A stretch of 64,000 nt of DNA from Opitutales bacterium (GCA_016932335.1 JAFGCZ010000012.1:62001-126000); one strand, 5' to 3'. Shown: positions 26,083 to 35,464, numbered from the stretch's first letter. Program-made: numbers and translations. The notes: generated by a model from the letters alone, not told the origin.

Positions 26083-27447
26083 TCAGCTGCCGCTCTTTTG
26101 CTCTCTGGCTTGCCCGTGGCTGGCAGAGGGTGCTGAATGCATTAGCAAACCTGTTTTTATAGTGCGAATGCAGCCTTCCACATCGTGGACTCGCAGGAAA
26201 TCAGGGTTTCCCTGCAGCATCGCTGCTGTCATCGCATGGGTTTCCACATCGCGCGCAGAAAACTCGTTGTCCGTTATCAGGCTGAAAAAAGATTTCCTGG
26301 AAAAACCCAGATAAAGGGGCATTCCCAGTTCTTTTAATTCAGTGAAACGGCGTACGATTTCCAGTGATTGCTCCGGGGTTTTGCCGAAGCCGATTCCCGG
26401 ATCCAGTATCGCCTGACCGGTGTCTATATTCAGCTCCTGGAACTGACGGGCTTTTTGTTCTGCCCAGAGTTTGAGCACGTGTATGGGATCTTCGTGTTCA
26501 GGAATGTGCCGTTTCTTGTCTACCGGAATTCCCAGATGATGCATGAAAATAAATGGAGCCTGACTTTCCTGTGCCAGCTTGCGCATCTCGGCATTATCCA
26601 AACCGGAAACATCGTTGATAACGTGCGTGCCCGCTTCCAGGCATCGTTTGGCCACGGATGCGTGCCGTGTGTCCACACTTACTCGAATCCACGGGGCTTC
26701 CTTGTTTAACCAAGGAATCACCGTATTGAGCACCGGTGCCAGCCTAGCCCATTCCTCTGTATCGCCCAAGCTTTCGGCTCCGGGGCGGGTCGATTCTGCC
26801 CCAATATCGATCATGGCAGCGCCGGCTTCAACCAGCAGTTTGAGCTGTTCCAGTGCCTGTCTCGGGTCGTTGTAGCGGGCCCCATCGGAGAAAGAGTCGG
26901 GTGTAATGTTGAGAATGCCCACCACCTGCACCGGTAAAAATACAGGCGCAATCGGGCGGGTGTTTAACGTGTCTACCAGCTCATCGGCAAGTTCGGTAAA
27001 CGTTTTCTTTTGACCCAATGGACATTTCTGGGGGAGTAAGTCTCGCAACGGATAGAGCACAAAAGAACGTTTCAGTGCCTCCCTGTGGGGAATCGTCAGT
27101 GCCTGGGTTTCAAGCACGGTGTCGTCCATATAAAGTATATCGATGTCGATGCTTCTCGGAGACCACTTGGCGTGGGCACCTCGTCCCATTGCTTGCTCTA
27201 CTTGTTGCAAACCTCTTAACAGGGAATCCGGGCTATGCCAGGTTCGGGCTTCTACCACTCCATTGATGTAATCCAGGTTCCATTCCTTGGGGGAATCGTC
27301 CAGCAGTAATGCATCGCTTCGGTATAGTCGGGAGCAGCGGATGGGGCCCTGAATATAGCCTTGTTCAAGTAGCTTGTTCAGCGCTCGGCTCAGATTGGCG
27401 ATACGGTCACCCGTATTGGAGCCCATTCCCAGAAGAACGGTTCTCAA
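26083..27447 (-). CDS. folKP: Bifunctional HPPK-dihydropteroate synthase
   Basis: 454 residues in two domains. Residues 1 to about 165 are 6-hydroxymethyl-dihydropterin pyrophosphokinase (VLLGMGSNTGDR, then WSPRSIDIDILYMDD with the Mg-binding DxD). Residues about 172-440 are dihydropteroate synthase (GILNITPDSFSDGARY, DIGAESTRPGAES, INDVSG, DPGIGFGKT, GFSRKSF). Together they turn the FolB product plus p-aminobenzoate into dihydropteroate. The gene overlaps folB by ATGA. HPPK-DHPS fusions are usual in fungi and plants and known in Chlamydiae, but uncommon in other bacteria. Both active sites appear complete. Confidence 0.95.
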   Translation of the reverse strand: MRTVLLGMGSNTGDRIANLSRALNKLLEQGYIQGPIRCSRLYRSDALLLDDSPKEWNLDYINGVVEARTWHSPDSLLRGLQQVEQAMGRGAHAKWSPRSIDIDILYMDDTVLETQALTIPHREALKRSFVLYPLRDLLPQKCPLGQKKTFTELADELVDTLNTRPIAPVFLPVQVVGILNITPDSFSDGARYNDPRQALEQLKLLVEAGAAMIDIGAESTRPGAESLGDTEEWARLAPVLNTVIPWLNKEAPWIRVSVDTRHASVAKRCLEAGTHVINDVSGLDNAEMRKLAQESQAPFIFMHHLGIPVDKKRHIPEHEDPIHVLKLWAEQKARQFQELNIDTGQAILDPGIGFGKTPEQSLEIVRRFTELKELGMPLYLGFSRKSFFSLITDNEFSARDVETHAMTAAMLQGNPDFLRVHDVEGCIRTIKTGLLMHSAPSASHGQAREQKSGS

Positions 27448-27848
27448 CGCAGGCCTCCTTTACTGATGGAAAACGCAGTGCTTTTACAGGAAAAAGGCAG
27501 GGGAGGGTTCAGTTTGCTGACTTTCAAATGCCAGTCGCATACCTGAGGGCAAAGGATGTTCAACAGGTTCCCTGTTCCTGCGGCCAGATGTTCCAGTGTG
27601 CGCCATTCTTTGTCGGCTACACCCGAGTGTAGGTTGCGTATCAGCGCATCGTAGCAGATTCCGCCGTTTAAATCATCGGTCTGGCAAGTCTCCGGGAGGC
27701 TTTCAAAGCACAAGTCTATATCGAAAACTACAGTTTGTTTCGTTTCTCTTTCTTCGCATTCATATCCCAGATTCAGGGAAAACTCCAGCCCGTTGATGTG
27801 CAGTCTGCTATCTGTCTTGATCATGGAAATCACCGTTCTAAAGGTCAT
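27444..27848 (-). CDS. folB: Dihydroneopterin aldolase
   Basis: 134 residues. The start RLHINGLEFSLNLGYECEER resembles the FolB opening, where I/V-x-x-G-x-x-G-x-x-x-E is usual; WRTLEHLAAGTGNLL (the catalytic Glu region) and the VSKLNPPLPF end with K-P are family features. It catalyses dihydroneopterin to 6-hydroxymethyl-dihydropterin and glycolaldehyde, feeding the HPPK domain encoded right after it. The sequence is fairly divergent. Operon: folB-folKP. Confidence 0.85.
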   Translation of the reverse strand: MTFRTVISMIKTDSRLHINGLEFSLNLGYECEERETKQTVVFDIDLCFESLPETCQTDDLNGGICYDALIRNLHSGVADKEWRTLEHLAAGTGNLLNILCPQVCDWHLKVSKLNPPLPFSCKSTAFSISKGGLR

Positions 27849-27957
27849 GGTAACACTTGCAACTCACAACTGCCCCCTAATTACAAAAAATAGCACTTCA
27901 ATACGGTTTGCTTTGTCCTCAACCGCTTGCTACGGTTTCACTTTTACCCTTAAAATT

Positions 27958-29238
27958 ATGGACGATATTCGCAAAAACTGGAGAGTTGAGACAAAAGGTG
28001 TACAAGAAGGATGGACGCCCAAAAGCGGTGAGCCTCGTGTGCTTCCCATTGTCCAAAGCACCACCTATAAATACGATACGGCAGCCGACATTGCCGCATT
28101 ATTTGACCTCGCGGTTCCCGGGCACATGTATTCACGTATCTCCAATCCCACGGTTGAGGCCTTTGAGCAGAAGGTTGCCTCGATGGAAGGAGGCGTTGGG
28201 GCTCTTGCCGCCAGTTCCGGTCAGACGGCTTCAGCCATGTCCATTCTTAATCTTGCTCAGGCGGGGGATCACGTGGTTGCTTCCTCTTCGCTTTATGGCG
28301 GTACCTACAACCTCTTCCGTCACACCCTCCCTAAAATGGGTATTGAGGTTACTTTTGTGGATCAGGAACTGTCCGCGGATGAAATGGCCAAAGCATTTCG
28401 CCCGAATACCAAAGCCCTCTTTGGGGAAAGCTTGGGAAATCCCTCCATGCAGGTGCTCGATTTTGAGAAATTCGCGGAAGTAGCCCATCGCAATGGTGTC
28501 CCTTTTATTGTCGACAACACGTTCCCCACACCCTTCCTGTGCAATCCCATTGCGCTGGGGGCAGATATCGTCGTTCACAGCACTACGAAATACATTGACG
28601 GGCATGCCACGTCCGTAGGCGGTATGATTATCGACAGCGGAAAATTCAACTGGAACAACGGTAAGTTCCCGGGTCTGGTGGATCCCGATCCCTCCTATCA
28701 CGGCCTCAGCTACACCGAAACCTTTGGCGCCGCGGCCTATATAGTCAAAGCACGTGTTCAATTAGTCCGCGACCTTGGGTGCTATATGAGCCCCATGAAT
28801 GCGTTCCTCAGCAATAAAGGCTTGGAAACCCTACACCTGCGCATGGAACGTCACAGCAATAATGCGCTGGCCCTGGCTACCTTCCTGCAACAACACGAAA
28901 AAGTCAGCTGGGTAAAGTATCCCGGTCTTCCCGGAAGCCCTGAGTTTGACCGTTGCCGGAAATACCTCAAAGCAGGCAGCGGTGTCTTCACTTTTGGCGT
29001 CAAAGGTGGCAAGGATGCAGGAGAAGCCTTTATGAATCGTCTGAAGCTCGCCGCAATTGTCGTTCACGTTGCCGATGTCAGAACCTGTGTGCTTCATCCT
29101 TCCAGCATGACTCACCGTCAGCTCAACGAGGAGGAACAGATTGCCGCCGGCGTTAGCCCGGATTTGGTACGTGTTTCTGTGGGCATTGAGCACATCGACG
29201 ATATCATTGCCGACTTTGATCAGGCTCTAAACGTCTGA
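27958..29238 (+). CDS. metY: O-acetylhomoserine sulfhydrylase
   Basis: Cys/Met metabolism PLP enzyme, 426 residues from the ATG at 27958; the longer upstream reading would run into the folB promoter region and is not conserved. The start TKGVQEGWTPKSGEPRVLPI, the YSRISNPT loop, the PLP lysine in VVHSTTKYIDGH and the late DVRTCVLHPSSMTHRQL are typical of MetY. It makes homocysteine from O-acetylhomoserine and sulfide. It is a single-gene unit with its own terminator, divergent from folB. No SAM riboswitch is visible upstream. Confidence 0.94.
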   Translation: MDDIRKNWRVETKGVQEGWTPKSGEPRVLPIVQSTTYKYDTAADIAALFDLAVPGHMYSRISNPTVEAFEQKVASMEGGVGALAASSGQTASAMSILNLAQAGDHVVASSSLYGGTYNLFRHTLPKMGIEVTFVDQELSADEMAKAFRPNTKALFGESLGNPSMQVLDFEKFAEVAHRNGVPFIVDNTFPTPFLCNPIALGADIVVHSTTKYIDGHATSVGGMIIDSGKFNWNNGKFPGLVDPDPSYHGLSYTETFGAAAYIVKARVQLVRDLGCYMSPMNAFLSNKGLETLHLRMERHSNNALALATFLQQHEKVSWVKYPGLPGSPEFDRCRKYLKAGSGVFTFGVKGGKDAGEAFMNRLKLAAIVVHVADVRTCVLHPSSMTHRQLNEEEQIAAGVSPDLVRVSVGIEHIDDIIADFDQALNV

Positions 29239-29252
29239 TTAGGCCGTTTTTC

Positions 29253-29290
29253 AAGCCCTGCCGAAAACTTTTTCGGCAGGGCTTGTCTTT
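29253..29290 (+). terminator. metY terminator
   Basis: AAGCCCTGCCGAAAA (29253-29267) pairs perfectly with TTTTCGGCAGGGCTT (29270-29284) around CT, followed by GTCTTT. Confidence 0.92.
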
Positions 29291-29323
29291 CCTGAATCAC
29301 TTCTCTACCTTCTTTTTCTTCCA

Positions 29324-30460
29324 ATGAGCAGTTATCAGGTTATCGCACGCCGTTGGCGCCCAAAACAATTCGACGATGTGGTCGGTCAGGAACACATTGT
29401 CCAGACGCTGAAGAATGCCATTCTTCGCAATCGTATTGCCCATGCCTATCTTTTTGTCGGGCCCAGAGGTACCGGTAAAACGAGTACCGCCAGGCTTTTT
29501 GCCAAAGCGCTCAATGCCGAAGGTGGACCTAATGTGGCACCTGACAACGAGTCGTCCATTGCCAAGTCAATCATGGGTGGCAACTGCATGGATGTTATCG
29601 AAATTGATGGTGCTTCCAACAACTCAGTTGATCAGGTGCGCGATTTGCGCGATGATTGCCAATATGCTCCGGCTCAGTGCACTTTCAAAATCTACATCAT
29701 AGACGAAGTGCATATGCTCTCTACGGCAGCATTTAATGCGCTGCTCAAAACGCTGGAAGAACCGCCGGCCCACGTAAAATTTATCTTTGCCACCACCGAA
29801 GCACATAAACTGTTGCCGACGATCGTTTCCCGTTGCCAGCGCTTTGAATTCCGTCCGATTCCCGACAACCTCATTATTGATCGTTTGTCTACGATCGCTC
29901 AGGCAGAAGGCATTCAGGTAGATCAGGAAGCCTTGGTAGCGATTGCTCATTTGGCCAATGGTGGGATGCGCGATGCCCAGAGTATTCTTGATCAAATGAT
30001 CTCTTTCTGTGGCGAAAGCATTGCCGAAAATGATGTCCTTGATGTCTATGGCCTGGTCTCTCAGGAATGCGTCAAAAACTTGGCTAAAACGATGGCCTCA
30101 GCCGACTATAAGGCTCTTATCGAACAGATTGATGCCATTGTGGCGGAAGGGCGCGACCTCTATCGTGTGCTCATGGATTTGCAGCACTTTATTCGCGAAG
30201 CGCTGCTCGATGCCATCCGCAAAAATGGCCAGACAGCTTTGCTGGGGCATTCTCTGACTACGGAATCGCTCATGCGCATGCAGGAAGTGCTCCACGAGGG
30301 AGAGGCTTCTGTGCAGAAGGGGCTTAGCGAAAAGGTTAATTTTGAAGTTACCCTGCTGAAGGCTCTAGAAGCCAGCCGGGTACGCGCCATCGATACCGTT
30401 ATTCAGAAATTGACGGCAGTTGCCCGCCAACTGGGAGAGCCATCCCTAAAAAACGCCTGA
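29324..30460 (+). CDS. dnaX: DNA polymerase III gamma subunit (zero-frame dnaX product)
   Basis: Clamp-loader ATPase, 378 residues in the zero frame. It has Walker [10 protein letters not shown], the [22 protein letters not shown] Walker B region, and the sensor-1 region [19 protein letters not shown]. The usual zinc module between Walker A and DVIEIDGAS keeps one Cys of four (GGNCMDV). The frame ends at TGA (30458-30460) straight after a slippery A AAA AAC, so this short form is gamma. A -1 slip gives tau with 119 more residues. No recR or YbaB gene follows, unlike many dnaX loci. Confidence 0.94.
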   Translation: MSSYQVIARRWRPKQFDDVVGQEHIVQTLKNAILRNRIAHAYLFVGPRGTGKTSTARLFAKALNAEGGPNVAPDNESSIAKSIMGGNCMDVIEIDGASNNSVDQVRDLRDDCQYAPAQCTFKIYIIDEVHMLSTAAFNALLKTLEEPPAHVKFIFATTEAHKLLPTIVSRCQRFEFRPIPDNLIIDRLSTIAQAEGIQVDQEALVAIAHLANGGMRDAQSILDQMISFCGESIAENDVLDVYGLVSQECVKNLAKTMASADYKALIEQIDAIVAEGRDLYRVLMDLQHFIREALLDAIRKNGQTALLGHSLTTESLMRMQEVLHEGEASVQKGLSEKVNFEVTLLKALEASRVRAIDTVIQKLTAVARQLGEPSLKNA

Positions 30461-30491
30461 AGCCGGAAACTCTTTCTGCGAGTCTTCCGGC
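30448..30491 (+). promoter_or_regulatory. Programmed -1 ribosomal frameshift signal in dnaX
   Basis: A slippery heptamer A AAA AAC occupies 30448-30454 in the correct phase (zero-frame codons CTA AAA AAC). After a 7-nt spacer a stem forms: GCCGGAA (30462-30468) with TTCCGGC (30485-30491) and ACTC (30469-30472) with GAGT (30480-30483). There is one bulged C and a 7-nt loop. The zero-frame stop lies in the spacer. Heptamer, spacing and stem are the standard parts of -1 frameshifting. Confidence 0.9.
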
Positions 30492-30813
30492 CGAGTATCA
30501 ATCACCTGCTCCAGCGTATGAATCTGTGGCTGTTCCCGCAGTGGAAGTATCTCCTTGCCTGAATATAGTGGAGGAAGAGACCGCTACCTCTGAAGCGGAT
30601 GACCGCTTACTTGAGGATCAATACCTGTCCGAACCGCAGGAGGTTTACGAAGCGCCTGTTTTGCCGGTCATTGAATTACCGCAAATGCCACGTCAACGCA
30701 GTTTGCCCACTCTGGACAGTGCTCTTTCCCGTTTACCCGAAGGCTTGAAGGAAACGCTCAAGGAACAATTGCGCGGGTCTTTTCGTGAGGTTCGCTTATA
30801 CGAACGCGGGTAG
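30454..30813 (+). CDS. dnaX: Tau-specific C-terminal extension of dnaX (-1 frame)
   Basis: 119 codons read only after the -1 slip, first codon CGC at 30454, stop TAG at 30811. Full tau would be about 496 residues. The extension is an acidic, Pro-rich linker with a small folded-looking end ([20 protein letters not shown]). In E. coli the tau tail binds DnaB and the polymerase alpha subunit; this one is shorter and not recognisably similar. Read alone it would look like a separate small gene starting at 30526, but there is no ribosome site there. Confidence 0.88.
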   Translation, partial: RLKPETLSASLPAEYQSPAPAYESVAVPAVEVSPCLNIVEEETATSEADDRLLEDQYLSEPQEVYEAPVLPVIELPQMPRQRSLPTLDSALSRLPEGLKETLKEQLRGSFREVRLYERG

Positions 30814-30827
30814 AATGGGTAAATTTT

Positions 30828-30850
30828 GGCGTATTTCGCCTTATTTTATT
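30828..30850 (+). terminator. Weak hairpin behind dnaX
   Basis: GGCG and CGCC around TATTT, followed by TTATTTTATT. The stem is short and termination is probably partial. Confidence 0.4.
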
Positions 30851-30931
30851 CAGTATTGTAACGTGTTCATTTAGTCTCTTTTTTATGTCCTTCTTTTTCA
30901 GTGCGTTGTGTTGCATACGGGCTAAGTGGCA

Positions 30932-30937
30932 TATAAT
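30932..30937 (+). promoter_or_regulatory. Likely -10 box of the PspB-like gene
   Basis: TATAAT inside GTGGCATATAATCTG, 43 bp before the start codon. A TTGCAT 15 bp upstream is a poorly spaced -35. Confidence 0.4.
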
Positions 30938-30979
30938 CTGTTTATTACTCTTTAGAACAACCTTTACCGGAAGAATAAC

Positions 30980-31204
30980 ATGAATCTATGGACCTTTGTT
31001 TGCATCGTTGCCCTCGCCGGCATTATTTCGGAATGCTATAAATATAAAGTAAAAAGCAATTCCAAGCAGCAGAAGAATGACACTCAAACATCTGAGGCAC
31101 TGGAGAAAATTCTCCGCCGTCTGGATGCCATTGAAGAACGTACCGGCAACTTGGAAACCGTTATGATCGACGCTGAAAAAGAGCGGAAGTTTTCCCGCCT
31201 GTAA
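30980..31204 (+). CDS. PspB-like small membrane protein
   Basis: 74 residues: one N-terminal membrane helix (LWTFVCIVALAGIISECY), a basic and polar linker, then a coiled coil (ALEKILRRLDAIEERTGNLE). This is the plan of phage shock protein B. A GGAAGA ribosome site lies 5 bp upstream of the ATG. No pspA or pspC is adjacent, so a role in envelope stress is only suggested by shape. Confidence 0.65.
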   Translation: MNLWTFVCIVALAGIISECYKYKVKSNSKQQKNDTQTSEALEKILRRLDAIEERTGNLETVMIDAEKERKFSRL

Positions 31205-31377
31205 TGCCTTTTACCTAGTGCTTCGACTGTTTCTTGTGAAGATTTTATAAAAAGACGACGGAATTTGTATCCCTTCCGTTGCATTTCTTGAATAATACAT
31301 GCAGTGATGATAAGGTGATTTTGTCTTAATTGGCGCGAACTCTTTAGTTCCATTCTCCCTTATTTACTCTATCTCCC

Positions 31378-33426
31378 ATGAAACAAAAAAGCCTTACCGC
31401 ACGGTTGGTTCGAATTGGTGCTATTGTAACTATTCTCCCCTTGGCGCTTCTCTTCTATACCGCATACAGTAATTTTCATCACCTTCATTCTGTTGCCGAT
31501 GATGGTTTGAAGACGCTCGCTGACCATAGTTTGGATGCTGCGGTAAATAATATTTACGATGAAATTTCTCTCATCGATGAAGTCCTCCGTTCTCAGACTC
31601 AGACAATCCTCAAAGTTGGATTGAATTCTTTGGAGACAGCGGGAGGAGTGAATATCGATCAGGAAGATATGGTGGACTGGAATGCCACCAATCAGTTTTC
31701 CGGATCTGTTTCTGCCATTGAGCTTCCCCGGGTGGTTATCGGAGAGGATACTGTTTTGCTCAAAGAGGACAATCTGAATGTATTTGTGCCTCTGATTGAT
31801 GACTTAAGACGCGTTACTGGAACGGAGATCACCGTATTTCAACGCATGAATGCCAAGGGGGACATGCTCCGCGTGGCGACTACAGTAGCCAATAACGGAA
31901 GAAGAGCGATCGGAACTTACATTCCCGCCACAAATCCCGACGGCGCCCGCAACCCTGTTATTTCTACAGTGGAATCCGGTAAGACTTATGTCGGCAGAGC
32001 CTTTGTTGTTAATGCCTGGTACTACACGGCGTATCAGCCCATCTACGATGCGGAGTCCAACCTCATTGGTATGTTTTTTGTCGGTTTACCGGAAGCCGAA
32101 GCAGCCAAGGTAATCTACAAAACGGTGGGGGCTCGCACTATTGGAGAAACCGGTGGTATTTTTGTGCTGAACTCAAAGGGTAAGGACAAAGGCCGCTATG
32201 TCATCTCACCGGATGGCTCCGAAGATGGGAATATGGTCCTTTCTGCCAAAGATGCTTCCGGTAAGCCTTTCATCGAAGACCTGATCTCCATTGCTTTGAC
32301 TAAGGGCACATCAGCCGTTGGCGAATATATGTTTGATCAAAAGGACAATAGGGCAGAAATGCACCACCGCCTCTCTCGAGTGCGTTATTTTGAGCAGTGG
32401 GATTGGGTCATTGTGGCCTATGCCGACCGCGAAGATGTCCTTGCCGCCTCTCTCGTTATGAATGATACCATCGGTTCAACGGTGTCTCGTATCAGTATCG
32501 TAGTGATCTTCTGTATCGTTGGCTCTCTGCTTGTTTTTACGCTTTTTGCCCGTGCTATTGGTAGACAAATTGAAGGAATTGCTTCGATCCTCAGTCAGGC
32601 ATCCAATGAAACGGCTGAAGCTGCCAGAGAGATTTCCGATTCTGGACAACGCTTGGCTCAGATTTCTTCGGAACAAGCTGCTACTGTTGAGGAAACCAGC
32701 GCAGCACTTGAGGAATTGGCTGGTCAGACAACCAGTAATGCTGCTGATGCGGATAATGCCAGCACCAGCATGAACCGGGCATACCGTATTGTCGAAGAAG
32801 CCAACGCTTCTATGGCTCAATTGATCGATTCCATGCGCGAGATTTCTCAGGTCAGTCAGAAAACTCAAGTCATCGTTAAAACAATTGATGAAATCGCGTT
32901 CCAAACGAACATTTTGGCACTTAATGCCGCTGTGGAAGCTGCCCGTGCCGGTGAAGCCGGAGCCGGTTTTGCCGTGGTTGCGGACGAAGTGCGCAACTTG
33001 GCTCAGAGAGCTGCCGAAGCCGCCAGGAATACCGGCGATTTGATCGCTGGATCCGTGGATAAAATCAATCACGGTTCGGATCTGGTTGATGAGGTCAGCA
33101 GTGCCTTTGCCAAGGTTTCAGAAGTCTCCGGTGAGGTAGCCCATCTGGTAACTCAGATTGCCCTTTCCTCCAAAGAACAGGATGTCGGCATCTCTCAGAT
33201 TACTGATGCAATCAACCAGTTTGATAAGACGGTACAGGACAATGCCTCTATCTCCGAAGAATCGGCGGCCGCCTCCGAGGAAATGTTTGCCCAGGCTGAG
33301 CAGATGCGCATTCACGTAGCAGAGTTGATTGATCTGGTGCATGGGGGCACTGAAGCCAAAGCATCGGCGCAGAGAGCCTCCGTCAGAGTTTCTTCGGAAT
33401 CTCTGGAGCTGTCGCACTTCGGCTGA
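31378..33426 (+). CDS. Methyl-accepting chemotaxis protein, Cache3-Cache2 sensor
   Basis: 682 residues. Membrane helix 1 is at about 13-28. The large periplasmic sensor (about 35-365) contains TGTEITVFQRMNAKGDMLRV and GRAFVVNAWYYTAYQPIYD, typical of the Cache_3-Cache_2 fusion domain that binds small ligands such as organic acids or nucleobases. Helix 2 is near 370-390 (ISIVVIFCIVGSLLVFTLF). The signalling rod has the tip [20 protein letters not shown]. It ends in a long tail without an NWETF-like CheR/CheB tether. It is not adjacent to chemotaxis genes. Confidence 0.93.
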   Translation: MKQKSLTARLVRIGAIVTILPLALLFYTAYSNFHHLHSVADDGLKTLADHSLDAAVNNIYDEISLIDEVLRSQTQTILKVGLNSLETAGGVNIDQEDMVDWNATNQFSGSVSAIELPRVVIGEDTVLLKEDNLNVFVPLIDDLRRVTGTEITVFQRMNAKGDMLRVATTVANNGRRAIGTYIPATNPDGARNPVISTVESGKTYVGRAFVVNAWYYTAYQPIYDAESNLIGMFFVGLPEAEAAKVIYKTVGARTIGETGGIFVLNSKGKDKGRYVISPDGSEDGNMVLSAKDASGKPFIEDLISIALTKGTSAVGEYMFDQKDNRAEMHHRLSRVRYFEQWDWVIVAYADREDVLAASLVMNDTIGSTVSRISIVVIFCIVGSLLVFTLFARAIGRQIEGIASILSQASNETAEAAREISDSGQRLAQISSEQAATVEETSAALEELAGQTTSNAADADNASTSMNRAYRIVEEANASMAQLIDSMREISQVSQKTQVIVKTIDEIAFQTNILALNAAVEAARAGEAGAGFAVVADEVRNLAQRAAEAARNTGDLIAGSVDKINHGSDLVDEVSSAFAKVSEVSGEVAHLVTQIALSSKEQDVGISQITDAINQFDKTVQDNASISEESAAASEEMFAQAEQMRIHVAELIDLVHGGTEAKASAQRASVRVSSESLELSHFG

Positions 33427-33428
33427 GC

Positions 33429-34811
33429 CTATTCCAGATTCAGACTACCCGGTAATTTATCGACAGGGGAGGGCATCGGCAACTCCGTTGCCTCTCCCGA
33501 TCCGCTCAGCGATTTCATTTTTTGAGCAGTAACCAATAAGCGACTTTGTGCAGAACTGGCCGCTTTGTTGTAGGCTTCCACAGCGTTTCCCAGATTTTTC
33601 CCCAATTTGTTCATATGCTCGGCAAAGACTTTGGTCCTTTCAAAGAGCTCGGCGCCGAGGTCACGTATCATCTGGGCGTTGCGCGTTAATTGTTCCTGCT
33701 GCCAGCCGTAGGCAACGGCCAGAAGCAGGGCAATCAACGTAGTTGGGGTGGCCAGAATCACCCGCTCCGATGCCCCGAAATCGATCAGGCTGGAATCCTG
33801 CTCCAACGCCGCCGAAAATAACGCCTCGCTGGGCATAAACAGCACCACAAACTCCGGCGAATCGGTAAACTGCTTCCAGTAGCTCTTCTGGGAAAGCTGC
33901 TTGATCTTGTCTTTAACCTGTCGGGCGTGGTGTTTCAGCTCTTCTTTGCGTTCCTGTGTATCTTCCTGCTCCATGGCTCGGAGGTAGGCATCCATGGGTG
34001 CCTTGGCATCTATAATGATTATCCGTTGGTTGGGCAGGTGAATTGTCATATCCGGACGCAAGGCTTTCTGCTCATCCGTGGTAACGGATACCTGCTGTTC
34101 AAAGTCGCAATGCTCCAGCATCCCTGCATATTCAACGGCACGCCTCAGTTGCATTTCCCCCCACTGTCCACGTACATCAGATTTGTGCAATGCCCTGACT
34201 AGATTTTGCGTTTCCTTCTGCAGTCTCAACTCCGATTCTGTCAGTTGCTTGATTCGGGCTTCCAGAGCACCTTCGCTTTTCTCGCGGGTTTTGTCGATTT
34301 CCAGCAGTCGCTTATCCACTTCTCCCAGCTTTTCCCGAATCGGTTGCACCAGTTCATTAATCGCCTGCTGACGTTTTTCCAGATCGCCTTTGGAACTCTC
34401 GTGCTGCTTCAGCATGGTTTCCTTGGCCAGTTGCAAAAAGGTTTCGCTGTTCTGTTTCAACACATCGCCGGAGATTGCTTTAAAGCTCTGTTCCATGCGT
34501 GTGCGGGCATCATTTAATTCTCTGATCTTCTCTTCCGATGCCTTCTCCTCCGATTCAAGACGCTGCCTCAAGGCGGCAAGATCGCTGCTCAATGCCAGTT
34601 TTTCAGCGTTGAGCAGGCGCATTTCTTCTTCAAGCTTCACCTGCAGTGCGCTTGCTTGATCTATACGCTGGCGGATGTCCCCTTCCGTCTGTTCTTTGAG
34701 CTTCAATTCCGTTTCCAGCTCATACTTCCTTTTGCTTTCTTTGAAGAGATAAAAGGTGGCTACCGCAGTGGATACGGCAAAAAGGGGGCAGAGAATATCC
34801 GTAACGCTCAT
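33429..34811 (-). CDS. rmuC: DNA recombination protein RmuC
   Basis: 460 residues. An N-terminal membrane helix is followed by a long coiled coil (about 30-190). The RmuC nuclease-like domain then carries VRGQWGEMQLRRAVEYAGML, LRPDMTIHLPN and IIIDAKAPMDAYLRA, whose D-x-K resembles the PD-(D/E)xK core. The family limits inversion at short repeats. It ends 2 bp from the convergent chemoreceptor stop and follows the hypothetical gene at 34817 by 5 bp, so the two form an operon. Confidence 0.93.
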   Translation of the reverse strand: MSVTDILCPLFAVSTAVATFYLFKESKRKYELETELKLKEQTEGDIRQRIDQASALQVKLEEEMRLLNAEKLALSSDLAALRQRLESEEKASEEKIRELNDARTRMEQSFKAISGDVLKQNSETFLQLAKETMLKQHESSKGDLEKRQQAINELVQPIREKLGEVDKRLLEIDKTREKSEGALEARIKQLTESELRLQKETQNLVRALHKSDVRGQWGEMQLRRAVEYAGMLEHCDFEQQVSVTTDEQKALRPDMTIHLPNQRIIIIDAKAPMDAYLRAMEQEDTQERKEELKHHARQVKDKIKQLSQKSYWKQFTDSPEFVVLFMPSEALFSAALEQDSSLIDFGASERVILATPTTLIALLLAVAYGWQQEQLTRNAQMIRDLGAELFERTKVFAEHMNKLGKNLGNAVEAYNKAASSAQSRLLVTAQKMKSLSGSGEATELPMPSPVDKLPGSLNLE

Positions 34812-34816
34812 CGTTT

Positions 34817-35464
34817 TTATGTAAGGGATTCCAGTTCTGTTTTCAATAACTTCATGAGGGAGACTGCGGACTCCAGGCGCCTCACCTGCAAATCACTGAA
34901 TAGGCTTCCGCTTTCCGAATAGATCAGTTCGGTCCCTTTGAGCTTGAGCAGACCATGTGCTCCCTTTTCGTCCCAAGTTACATGGCAGAGTGCTCTGATT
35001 TCTTCATTCAGCAATGATTTGACTTCCTGCTCGTCTTTGCTTTTTACGACAAACCCTTGGTCGAACGTATCAATACCTGTTTCTAGAGGTTTGATTCCCA
35101 GCTTCGAACCCAAATCACCCGTGCTGCTGCGGGATGCTATATTAAATCCGATTCCCTTTGCATTGTCCACCTTCAGAGTGATTTCCAGTAATGGGTGTTT
35201 GCGGGGACCAAGACTCACTTTTTTGTGGCAGATGTGGAGCTGATTTCCCTCTGCGTCCAGGCCCTCTGCTTTGCATTCGGAGGCTTTTATGCCGCGGTCA
35301 AAAGCTATTCCCAAACTCTTGGAAAGCTTTTCCATCTGTTTTCTGCGCGTGGAGAACGCAAAGGACTTCCGCATCAGTAACAGGCAGCCTACCGTTGCGC
35401 AGAGGCATCCGGCAAAGGTCAACAAAGGAAACAGCAGATTCGGTTCGGATTCCATTGGCAGCAT
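34817..35464 (-). CDS. Hypothetical membrane-anchored protein upstream of rmuC
   Basis: 215 residues. A single N-terminal membrane helix (LFPLLTFAGCLCATVGCLLLM) precedes a basic stretch and a cytoplasmic domain of alternating strands, with a C-terminal helix SAVSLMKLLKTELESL. I do not recognise a family. It is immediately upstream of rmuC in the same direction, which suggests cotranscription but not necessarily a shared job. Confidence 0.75.
   Translation of the reverse strand: MLPMESEPNLLFPLLTFAGCLCATVGCLLLMRKSFAFSTRRKQMEKLSKSLGIAFDRGIKASECKAEGLDAEGNQLHICHKKVSLGPRKHPLLEITLKVDNAKGIGFNIASRSSTGDLGSKLGIKPLETGIDTFDQGFVVKSKDEQEVKSLLNEEIRALCHVTWDEKGAHGLLKLKGTELIYSESGSLFSDLQVRRLESAVSLMKLLKTELESLT

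Noticed and set aside
27849-27957. SAM riboswitch before metY
   Set aside because: Only 109 bp, with no paired regions or kink-turn typical of SAM riboswitches.
30526-30813. Separate 95-codon gene after dnaX
   Set aside because: It is better explained as the -1 frame tau extension; there is no ribosome site at its first ATG.
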